This document shows, in pieces, positions 1 to 7,122 of a DNA stretch of 32,216 nt. How positions within the stretch are numbered: the first letter of the stretch is position 1; each line of letters begins with the position of its first letter. The notes below the pieces were generated by a model. It ran no database searches, had not been told where the DNA came from, and saw only the letters and a program-made list of their open reading frames with translations. Origin of the DNA: an uncultured Methylophilus sp. (GTDB lineage Bacteria > Pseudomonadota > Gammaproteobacteria > Burkholderiales > Methylophilaceae); contig CAKZJM010000322.1 in assembly GCA_936943315.1 (NCBI GenBank), positions 1 to 32,216 on the forward strand, in the 5' to 3' direction. A program made the translations under genes and the position numbers.

Positions 1-123
1 TACTCCGTTCTGTTTTAGACATTATGATTTGTCTAGCAGAGCGGGTGAAGTCCAAAGCTTCAAATTATTCAAGATATTAGTCAGTTAAAAGCTAAGGTTC
101 CTGACTTTTTTAAAGTCCCTTTC

Positions 124-579
124 GTGCTTTCAAAAAAAGACTTTACTAAATTGTTAGCTCGTCTACTAAGCGATATCGGCTTTAGCCTTGTAAAAATCGA
201 AAAAGATCTAAGGGCTATTGTATTTTCTAAACCTTTACCAAAATCTTTGGGATTTATCTCATTATGCTTTGATAATAAACAATGGACACAACAACATCGA
301 TGGGATATTACCGTCGCGATCTCTCAGCAACCAGTCACAAAATGGTTTACATGGCGTGGCTATCCGAGTATGCCTATCGCCTTTGACTTAAGTTTATTCT
401 CTCCGGGATGGCATGATGTTAGCTATTTCTTAGATTTTGAGTCTCGCCAAGATTATCAAGGAGTTTGGCATCCTGTAAGGAGTGAAATTGATGATGATAA
501 GAATAAATATGCAGCTCTTTTTATGAGAGATGCAATTAAGAATTTAGACAGTTTGATTTCTGAATCTATAGCTGGATAA
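124..579 (+). CDS. Hypothetical protein; the reading frame is open back to about nt 49 with no ATG, so the 5' end is uncertain
   Basis: ORF track (GTG start); AT-rich; followed directly by a terminator-like hairpin; no family recognised. Confidence 0.5.
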   Translation: MLSKKDFTKLLARLLSDIGFSLVKIEKDLRAIVFSKPLPKSLGFISLCFDNKQWTQQHRWDITVAISQQPVTKWFTWRGYPSMPIAFDLSLFSPGWHDVSYFLDFESRQDYQGVWHPVRSEIDDDKNKYAALFMRDAIKNLDSLISESIAG

Positions 580-601
580 AAAGCTCTAAAAGTGAGCTTT
601 T
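579..601 (+). terminator. Rho-independent-like terminator after the 124-579 ORF
   Basis: AAAAGCTC-TAAAAGT-GAGCTTTT inverted repeat with A/T tails, overlapping the stop codon. Confidence 0.6.
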
Positions 602-783
602 ACGCGTCTGTCGCGTAATATGGCATTTCAATCGTGCCTATTCTGCAAAGCCACTTTTTAAAGTTTATCGTTCAGTGTAGAAAGGCGAGATATCTGGAGG
701 TAAATTGCCAGCGACTTGTAGTTTTAATAGCTATCTAACCGTTAGTGCAAAGCGCGTCGTATCGCTGCCATTCTAATGGTAGG

Positions 784-1206
784 TCAGGAATTACTTAAGT
801 CCTGAAACTGGAGATACACTCGCCAACCGCCAAAATTTGATATATCAGTAGCACTTTCACTCGCATAAGCTTCACATAAAAACCCAGCGACTTGTTCACC
901 ATTTTGCAGCGTGAGTGTGCCGAAGCCGAGAGGGGCCGGGACGCTGGCGACCAGTTTGCCGTAATTCTCCAGGGGCAGTTGCCAGACTTCCAGGGCGATT
1001 TGGCTGCCGCCTGTATTGACTCTGACCAGGCCGGGCCGGGGTGGGTTAAAGCCTGCCAGGTGATAGAGTTTGTAGTCGGCCGAGGTGTGGTCGGCGCGTA
1101 CAAAGGTCGCTTGCAGCGCCAGGAGTTGCGGGTTGAGGGGTAGGCCTTGCATATGGGCGCCGCAGACGGCGACCTCTATCATGGTCATGGTGTTTCCTTC
1201 CGGCAT
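784..1206 (-). CDS. Allophanate hydrolase C-terminal (AtzF-C, gamma-glutamylcyclotransferase-like) domain as a separate ORF; likely start ATG at 1188
   Basis: Translation 'IEVAVCGAHMQGLPLNPQL...' resembles the C-terminal domain of AtzF; GGAAGG seven nt before the ATG at 1188. Confidence 0.75.
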   Translation of the reverse strand: MPEGNTMTMIEVAVCGAHMQGLPLNPQLLALQATFVRADHTSADYKLYHLAGFNPPRPGLVRVNTGGSQIALEVWQLPLENYGKLVASVPAPLGFGTLTLQNGEQVAGFLCEAYASESATDISNFGGWRVYLQFQDLSNS

Positions 1207-1215
1207 GTCATTGTA

Positions 1216-2544
1216 TTAACGGCCTAGTTGTTTGGCGAGATCAATCAGCATGTCATCGTGAAACGCAGGTGCGCACAGGGTGATGCCAAATGGCAGGCCG
1301 TTTTGTTGAAAACCGGCCGGGATGGCGATGGCGCATAAGTCGAGCAGGTTCATAAAATTGGTGTAGTAACCGAGGTTGCTATTGGTTTGAATAGGGTCGC
1401 GTTCTACTTCGTCAATGGTATAAATGGTGCCCGCGGTGGGGGTGACAATCAGGTCGATGTCTGCCCAGGTTTTTTGCGCTTGCGCCTGGTTGGCCTTGAG
1501 TTGGTAGAGGGTGTGATAGGCGTCGGCCGCACTGAATTTGCTGGCTCCCTGAATAATATTGCGGGTGACGGGATACATCGCCTCTGCTTGTGATTCGATA
1601 AATGGCCGGATGGCGGCATAGCGTTCTGCCACAATCGCGCCTTCGTAAAGAAGCCGGGCGGTGTTCAGGAAGACCGAAAAATCAATATCGACCCGCTGAC
1701 CGCCCATGGCCACCAGCTCTTGAATGGCGTTATTAAACAGGCCAGGCGTTTCTGGATTGCCAAAAAATTGAAGTTGTTCCGCATAGGGCACACCAAAACG
1801 GAATTCAGGCTTGAGCGCTGGTGTTGTGTGGTTGGGCGAGGGGCGTGAATATGGGTCGGCTGCGTCTTCGCCTTGGGCAATCGCCAGCACTTGTTCGGCA
1901 TCTTCAGTGTTGCGGGCAAAAATGGAGACGCAATCAAGCGAGCGGCAGGCGGGCACCACGCCGTGGGTGCTCAACAGCCCGCAACTCGGTTTGATGCCGA
2001 CCAGATTGTTGAACGCGGCAGGCACGCGGCCTGAACCTGCGGTGTCTGTGCCCAGGCTGAAGCTCGCCATGCCGAGCGCGACTGCGACGGCAGAACCGGA
2101 GCTGGAGCCACCTGAGATATAAGCCGGGTCGATACTGTTTTTGCAGGCGCCATAGGGAGACCTCACGCCGACTAATCCTGTGGCAAATTGGTCTAGATTG
2201 GTTTTACCTACCGGAATGGCACCCGCGGCAATGAGTTTTTTAACCACGGTGGCATGTTGATCCGCTGTGTACGCATAGGCCGGGCAAGCGGCCGTTGTGG
2301 GGAAGCCAGCCAGGTCTATGTTGTCTTTAATCGCAAACGGGATGCCGTATAAGGGGAGTTTTAACGGATCCATGGTTTCGAGTTGGCGGGCATGCCCCAG
2401 CATTTCTGTGAGGGCTAGGCGTGTTATCCACACATGGTGGCTATCCTCACCATGAATGGTGCTAGCGAGCTGTTCCACCAGTTGGCTGGGCCTGAGTGAG
2501 CCATCCAGATAGGCTTTTCTTAAATGGGTGATGCTGAGATTCAT
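1216..2544 (-). CDS. atzF: Allophanate hydrolase amidase domain (AtzF-N)
   Basis: Amidase-signature features: AIKDNID (Lys), SGGSSSGSAVAVA and GTDTAGSGRVPAA; followed by the AtzF-C domain. Confidence 0.8.
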   Translation of the reverse strand: MNLSITHLRKAYLDGSLRPSQLVEQLASTIHGEDSHHVWITRLALTEMLGHARQLETMDPLKLPLYGIPFAIKDNIDLAGFPTTAACPAYAYTADQHATVVKKLIAAGAIPVGKTNLDQFATGLVGVRSPYGACKNSIDPAYISGGSSSGSAVAVALGMASFSLGTDTAGSGRVPAAFNNLVGIKPSCGLLSTHGVVPACRSLDCVSIFARNTEDAEQVLAIAQGEDAADPYSRPSPNHTTPALKPEFRFGVPYAEQLQFFGNPETPGLFNNAIQELVAMGGQRVDIDFSVFLNTARLLYEGAIVAERYAAIRPFIESQAEAMYPVTRNIIQGASKFSAADAYHTLYQLKANQAQAQKTWADIDLIVTPTAGTIYTIDEVERDPIQTNSNLGYYTNFMNLLDLCAIAIPAGFQQNGLPFGITLCAPAFHDDMLIDLAKQLGR

Positions 2545-2578
2545 GCGGAATCGTGCTCCATACTGACTGGGCTATGGC

Positions 2579-4141
2579 TCAATGTGCGCTGGCAGGGCTG
2601 GCGGTCATGGGATGAAAGCGGGCATATTGGCTGCTCAACCCGAGTAATAGCGACACGGCGAGATAGCTGGCCGCAATCGGCAGAGATTGAGCAATGCCGA
2701 TCGCTTCGCCATGCATGAGGCCAAAAAACGTGAATATGGCGGCGGTCAGTGCAAAAGTGGCCGCCTGGATCAGCTTGCGGTCTATGACGAGGGCGGCAAT
2801 CGCACCCAGCATCAAGCCGCCCAGAATGGCACCGCCGCCCAGCACTTCCAGCCCGTGGTACAGCACACCCACCTGGCCGAGTTTATCCAACCCCAGCGTG
2901 GCGGCATTGGTGCCTGCCACTGCTAGCACATTGTCAATTTGCAGTTTTCCCCAGGCGGCGACATGCGGTAGAAACGCCAGGATAATCGCCGGGGCATGAC
3001 TTTTTGGGGTTTCCTGAAATGCTTGTGCCCCGATCAGCATGCCAATATAGAGCAGGATAGGGGAAATGGCGACCACCGGGATCAGCGAGGCCATGAGCGC
3101 AATGATGCCTAACCAGGAAAGCAACAGCACCATGATGCCGGTGGCAGCTGAGTAACCGATGCGCCCGCCCATGGCTTTCCAGCCGGGGTGGCCGATATAC
3201 ACAGCATTGATGAACGGGTTACCCATCAGGCAGCCCACCAGGCTGATCACGCCATCTGCAGACAATACCCGCGTTGTCGGAAAACTGTCGCCGCCCGCCG
3301 CGGCACTTTCCACGTTGTCCATGGCTTCGACCAGGTCATAAATCCCGAATGGAATGGCGGTGACCAGAATCACGCCCAAGAACTCAAATCCTGAAAAGAC
3401 GTGGCCGAATGCAGGCAACGGTAATGAAAAGCCAAAGTTCGCCAACGCGCCAGTGACATTGTCCATGCTCATATGCGCATAGTTGAGGCCAAACAGGTTT
3501 GAACCCCAGGCAACCAGGGTGCCAGCCGCTATCGCCACCAACCCTGCCGGAACGCCCTTGAAGTAGCGCACGCCGCCGAACCAGCTGGCCAATATGATGG
3601 CAAAACACACAACGCCAACCATGGGGGTCATGAACATTTCGAGGGCCGGGCGCAAGCTGATAAACGCCACTGACACGCCTGCCAAGGTGCCCAGTAACGC
3701 CGCACGCGGTGTGATCTTGCGGATGACGGGCGCAATCAGGCCACCCAGCATCAGGACAAAACTCTGGATAAACACCCAGGCCAGCCCTGCCTCCCAGCCC
3801 TTGACCGGGTCTCCGCTGCTCAGCGAGATCGGCAGCATGATGACAAACACCACCACAAACATATGTGGCACGCTGACGCCCGAGGGTAAGGCGCAGACGT
3901 CATTGCGGCCAGTCTCGCGGGCCAGCTTGAGCGCCAGCCAGGCGTAATACATGGTGCTTAAAAACAGCATGAGGCCGGTGGCAGGCAAGATTCTCCCAAA
4001 CACCATGTCATCCGGCATTTTGAGCACAAACCGCAGCAAGCCGGTGAGCACCAGCAGGTTGACGAGAATATTGGTGCCAAAGCCGAAAAAAGCGTTCCAG
4101 TCACCGGGTGACCAGAGTTTGATGCCTGAAGCCGTTGTCAT
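2579..4141 (-). CDS. Polytopic membrane permease, NCS2-like (xanthine/uracil permease superfamily)
   Basis: About 12 hydrophobic segments; 'GIYDLVEAMDNVESAAAGGDSFPTTRVLSADG' resembles NCS2-type transporters; GAGGAG ribosome-binding site; in operon with amide hydrolases. Confidence 0.65.
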   Translation of the reverse strand: MTTASGIKLWSPGDWNAFFGFGTNILVNLLVLTGLLRFVLKMPDDMVFGRILPATGLMLFLSTMYYAWLALKLARETGRNDVCALPSGVSVPHMFVVVFVIMLPISLSSGDPVKGWEAGLAWVFIQSFVLMLGGLIAPVIRKITPRAALLGTLAGVSVAFISLRPALEMFMTPMVGVVCFAIILASWFGGVRYFKGVPAGLVAIAAGTLVAWGSNLFGLNYAHMSMDNVTGALANFGFSLPLPAFGHVFSGFEFLGVILVTAIPFGIYDLVEAMDNVESAAAGGDSFPTTRVLSADGVISLVGCLMGNPFINAVYIGHPGWKAMGGRIGYSAATGIMVLLLSWLGIIALMASLIPVVAISPILLYIGMLIGAQAFQETPKSHAPAIILAFLPHVAAWGKLQIDNVLAVAGTNAATLGLDKLGQVGVLYHGLEVLGGGAILGGLMLGAIAALVIDRKLIQAATFALTAAIFTFFGLMHGEAIGIAQSLPIAASYLAVSLLLGLSSQYARFHPMTASPASAH

Positions 4142-4173
4142 AGATGGATTCTCCTCAAAAGGCGTGTGCCTGA

Positions 4174-4869
4174 TTAATGTTGTAATGCGTTCACCACTTG
4201 ATGGCTTTCGGTCACCCAGCCAAAAATGGCGCTTTGAGCAGCAAACATGCGCAGGCTCACAGCGTGAAATTCGCGGTTATATGAAGCACAGCAATCGCCT
4301 GGGATCAGGCATCTGAAGCCGCGGTCATTTGCCTCGCGCACGGTGGTGTGTACGCAGACTTCGGTGGTCACCCCGCCCACAATCAGGGTGCTAATCTTGC
4401 GATTGCGTAAAATCAACTCCAGGTCGGTGGCATAAAATGAGCCTTTGCCTGGCTTGTCTATGACGGGCTCTCCCGGCAGGGGATACAGATCTGGAATAAT
4501 GTCGTGCCCGGCCTCGCCACGAATCAGAATGCGGCCCATCGGCCCGGCATCGCCGATGCGTACTTTGGGGGAGCCGCGGTGCACTTTGGCCTCGAACGCA
4601 TCGTGCATGTCAGCCCGGTGACCTTCACGCGTGTGTATCACCAGCATGCCTTGTGCCCTGGCGGCTTTGAGGAGCGCCTGGCAGGGCGCAATGGCTGCTT
4701 TAAGCAAGCTAACATCATTGCCCAGGCTTTGCCCGAAGCCGCCTTCCTCTATAAAGTCGCGCTGCATGTCTATGATCAGAACAGCCGTCTGTTGCGGGTC
4801 AAAAGTGAAGGGTTCCGGCAAGGCAGGCACGGTACAGGTTTTCATAGGGGCTTTTTCTTCATCTAACAC
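4174..4869 (-). CDS. Isochorismatase-like cysteine hydrolase, biuret/triuret hydrolase-like; likely start ATG at 4845
   Basis: 'AVLIIDMQRDF', 'HTREGHRADM', 'GRILIRGEAGHDIIPDLYPLPGEPVIDKPGKGSFYATDLELIL', 'GGVTTEVCVHTTVREANDRGFRCLI' match the BiuH/TrtA-type pattern, including catalytic D, K and C positions. Confidence 0.75.
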   Translation of the reverse strand: MLDEEKAPMKTCTVPALPEPFTFDPQQTAVLIIDMQRDFIEEGGFGQSLGNDVSLLKAAIAPCQALLKAARAQGMLVIHTREGHRADMHDAFEAKVHRGSPKVRIGDAGPMGRILIRGEAGHDIIPDLYPLPGEPVIDKPGKGSFYATDLELILRNRKISTLIVGGVTTEVCVHTTVREANDRGFRCLIPGDCCASYNREFHAVSLRMFAAQSAIFGWVTESHQVVNALQH

Positions 4870-4876
4870 TATTCTG

Positions 4877-4886
4877 ATGTATACAA
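4877..4886. promoter_or_regulatory. Candidate GntR/FCD operator ATGTATACAA over the predicted +1 of the biuH-like gene
   Basis: Near-palindrome sharing 9/10 bases with TTGTATACAA at 7060-7069; FCD-type GntR regulator encoded in the cluster. Confidence 0.55.
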
Positions 4887-4889
4887 CAA

Positions 4890-4905
4890 AGCAAATCGTA
4901 TGCCT
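4890..4905 (-). promoter_or_regulatory. Candidate sigma54 promoter: AGGCATACGATTTGCT on the minus strand
   Basis: Compared with TGGCACG-N4-TTGCW: GG and GC elements at the correct spacing, TTGCT complete; predicted +1 about 4879. Confidence 0.55.
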
Positions 4906-5001
4906 GCGCGCATGTGAGCCAGACTCTGAAAAAAGTTGTTTTAAAACAGTCTTTAACGCGCTGGTTAACGCAGGGGGGATAGACTTAAACAGTCATTGAA
5001 T

Positions 5002-5018
5002 GGCAACAAAATGGTGCG
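5002..5018. promoter_or_regulatory. Candidate NtrC site A: GGCAACAAAATGGTGCG
   Basis: 11/14 informative positions match TGCACCA-N3-TGGTGCA. Confidence 0.5.
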
Positions 5019-5021
5019 GAT

Positions 5022-5038
5022 TGCACCATACTTGTACA
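5022..5038. promoter_or_regulatory. Candidate NtrC site B: TGCACCATACTTGTACA
   Basis: 12/14 informative positions match TGCACCA-N3-TGGTGCA; centre 20 bp from site A. Confidence 0.55.
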
Positions 5039-5080
5039 ACAGAGCGGGTACATTAGGACCTGTAAATCAGTACTTGCCTA

Positions 5081-5449
5081 TCAGGCATTGAGGAAAGACA
5101 CATGGGCGGCGGCGATTTTCCAGCCTTGTGCCGTACGTATCCAGCTTTGACTCTGACGGCCATGGATATCTCCGCGCTTGAATTCGGTGCTGGCGTTGGC
5201 ATAGTCTGTACCATAGGTCGTGATCACCGTATTCAAAAGTATGCGTGCCGCGGGGGCGGGGCGCTGTTTCCTGAAGTTGGCAATTTGCTCCCAGCCATAC
5301 AGATTTTCTGTCGCGCCATAACGCACGGCATGCGGACTTTGCCAGAAAAAATCAATCAGGGCTGTCACGTCATTACTGGTTAGCGCCCGCTCATACGCGG
5401 CAAACACCGCTTCTACTTCAGCCAATATTACGGGGTCGTTGATTTGCAT
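5081..5449 (-). CDS. AtzH/HpxZ-like (DUF3225, NTF2-fold) protein
   Basis: 'EVEAVFAAYERALTSNDVTALIDFFW...AVRYGATENLYGWEQIANFR...' plus position next to an AtzE-like amidase. Confidence 0.7.
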   Translation of the reverse strand: MQINDPVILAEVEAVFAAYERALTSNDVTALIDFFWQSPHAVRYGATENLYGWEQIANFRKQRPAPAARILLNTVITTYGTDYANASTEFKRGDIHGRQSQSWIRTAQGWKIAAAHVSFLNA

Positions 5450-5464
5450 GGAGACCTCAATCTT

Positions 5465-6817
5465 TTAGTGTCTGACCACAGGAGCCTGGCAGACCGATTG
5501 TTGTTGTAACCAGTGAGCCACTGCCAGCAACCTGGATTCCTGGTGAGGGGCGCCAATCAGTTGCACCGCAATCGGTAACTGGCCGGGCACATGCACAGGC
5601 ACGGCCACCACGGGCAAGCCGATGAATGAAATGGGCTGGGTAAACATGCCCATGTTAGGACGTAACGGCATGCGCTGGCCCTGGATCACCATTTCCTCCT
5701 GGCCCAACGGTTGCGCACAACAAGGGGTGGCGGGCGCAATCAGAATGTCATGGTGTGCAAACAGTTGCATGGCCTGCTCAAAAAACCAGCGGCGCAAGCG
5801 CTGTGCCTGGAGATACCAGGTGGCGGGTACGATAGTCCCTGCCGCCAACCTTGGCATCACCAGCGGATCAAACTCGTTGGCTTGCGTGCGCAGTCTTTCC
5901 AGGTGGCGGTTGCCGCCTTCGCTGGCGGTGATCAAATAGGCGGCTGAGCGGGCACGCGCGACCTCAGGCAACTCCACCGTCTTGCTGGCTTGCAGCGCGT
6001 CACATACCGCAGTCACCGCTGCCTGCGCTTGTGCATCGCCTTGCTCAAAATAGCCGCCTAAGCGGGCCACCCGGTTTGAGAGGGGATCGGTTGGCGCCAG
6101 CGGCTGGCTGTCTAACACTTCAAAGCAGGCAGACAGGTCGGCGGCTGAGCGTGCAAACAGTCCGGCGTGGTCAAAACTGTGCACAAACGGAAACATGCCT
6201 TGCAGAGACAACCGGCCGTAGGTAGGTTTGAGTCCAAACAGTCCGCACATTGAAGAGGGCACCCGCACCGACCCATTGGTATCCGAACCGAGTGTGAGCG
6301 GCACAAAGCCAGCCGCCACAGCAGCTGCCGAGCCGCCTGATGACCCACCAGCACTGCGGCTGGGGTCGTGCGGATTGCGGCTGGCACCATAGTGATGATT
6401 TTCCGTGGTGAAGCCGTAGGCATATTCGTCCATATTGAGGGCGCCCAGCAGAACTGCGCCTGCTTGCTGCATTAAATGAACCAACTGTGCATCTGCCGTG
6501 GCTGGAGGATGACGCTGGTTGATTTTGGAACCCGCTAACGTCGAAAGCCCGGCAATATCAAACAGATTTTTGACGGCGTATGGCACGCCCGCCAAGGGCG
6601 GCAATGTCTCACCCCGTTTCCGGGCGGCATCAATCGCAGCCGCTTCTTGCAAGGCGCGGCTAGCGGTCACCGTGGTAAAACTGTTATACCGCCCGTCATG
6701 TTGGGCAATCTCTGCCAGGGCCTGTTCGGTGACACTCACGGCGCTGACCTCTCCTTGACGGATTGCTGCCGCGATTGCCAGGGCTTCATCGCGCCCACTC
6801 ATCAGCGGCGCCTTCAT
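5465..6817 (-). CDS. atzE: AtzE-family amidase (1-carboxybiuret hydrolase-like; HpxY-like alternative)
   Basis: 'GALNMDEYAYGFTTENHHYGASRNPHDPSRSAGGSSGGSAAAVAAG' and 'GSDTNGSVRVPSSMCGLFGLKPTYGRLSLQG'; 4-nt overlap with the AtzG-like ORF. Confidence 0.75.
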   Translation of the reverse strand: MKAPLMSGRDEALAIAAAIRQGEVSAVSVTEQALAEIAQHDGRYNSFTTVTASRALQEAAAIDAARKRGETLPPLAGVPYAVKNLFDIAGLSTLAGSKINQRHPPATADAQLVHLMQQAGAVLLGALNMDEYAYGFTTENHHYGASRNPHDPSRSAGGSSGGSAAAVAAGFVPLTLGSDTNGSVRVPSSMCGLFGLKPTYGRLSLQGMFPFVHSFDHAGLFARSAADLSACFEVLDSQPLAPTDPLSNRVARLGGYFEQGDAQAQAAVTAVCDALQASKTVELPEVARARSAAYLITASEGGNRHLERLRTQANEFDPLVMPRLAAGTIVPATWYLQAQRLRRWFFEQAMQLFAHHDILIAPATPCCAQPLGQEEMVIQGQRMPLRPNMGMFTQPISFIGLPVVAVPVHVPGQLPIAVQLIGAPHQESRLLAVAHWLQQQSVCQAPVVRH

Positions 6818-7032
6818 TGGCCGCTCCTTTCATCACCGGGGCGAAATTCTGGTGCCGGTTCAATATGCTCAGCCAATGGCCAGCCCATCACGCGCTCGGC
6901 ATGGCTGAGCAACAGGGAGTAATGACGCGCGGTGTGTAACAGGTCTTCGGGCTGGAGGGTGATGCCATGCAGTGCTAATTGGCGCGAGATAAATACTAAA
7001 GTGTCAGCATCTTGCTGCGGGGTGTCGGACAA
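6814..7032 (-). CDS. atzG: AtzG-like small subunit (DUF4089; HpxX-like); TTG start
   Basis: 72 aa directly upstream of and overlapping the AtzE-like gene; AGGAG six nt before the TTG. Confidence 0.65.
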   Translation of the reverse strand: MSDTPQQDADTLVFISRQLALHGITLQPEDLLHTARHYSLLLSHAERVMGWPLAEHIEPAPEFRPGDERSGQ

Positions 7033-7059
7033 AACAGGCTCCTGGATCAGTCTGGGTTA

Positions 7060-7069
7060 TTGTATACAA
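7060..7069. promoter_or_regulatory. Candidate GntR/FCD operator TTGTATACAA (perfect palindrome) over the predicted +1 of atzG
   Basis: Perfect 10-bp palindrome between the regulator and atzG; near-copy at 4877-4886. Confidence 0.65.
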
Positions 7070-7073
7070 CAGA

Positions 7074-7089
7074 TGCCAAGCAAGTGCCA
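7074..7089 (-). promoter_or_regulatory. Candidate sigma54 promoter: TGGCACTTGCTTGGCA on the minus strand
   Basis: TGGCAC complete; GG/GC at correct spacing; 10/12 positions match TGGCACG-N4-TTGCW; predicted +1 about 7063. Confidence 0.65.
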
Positions 7090-7122
7090 TACCAATGCTG
7101 CTGAAGCGTCGCGGAGAGGGGG

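Noticed and set aside
5011-5029. ATGGTGC-GGATT-GCACCAT inverted repeat taken as a hairpin terminator after the AtzH-like gene
   Set aside because: It lacks a T run. The two halves are better explained as the adjoining half-sites of two neighbouring NtrC-like sites (5002-5018 and 5022-5038).
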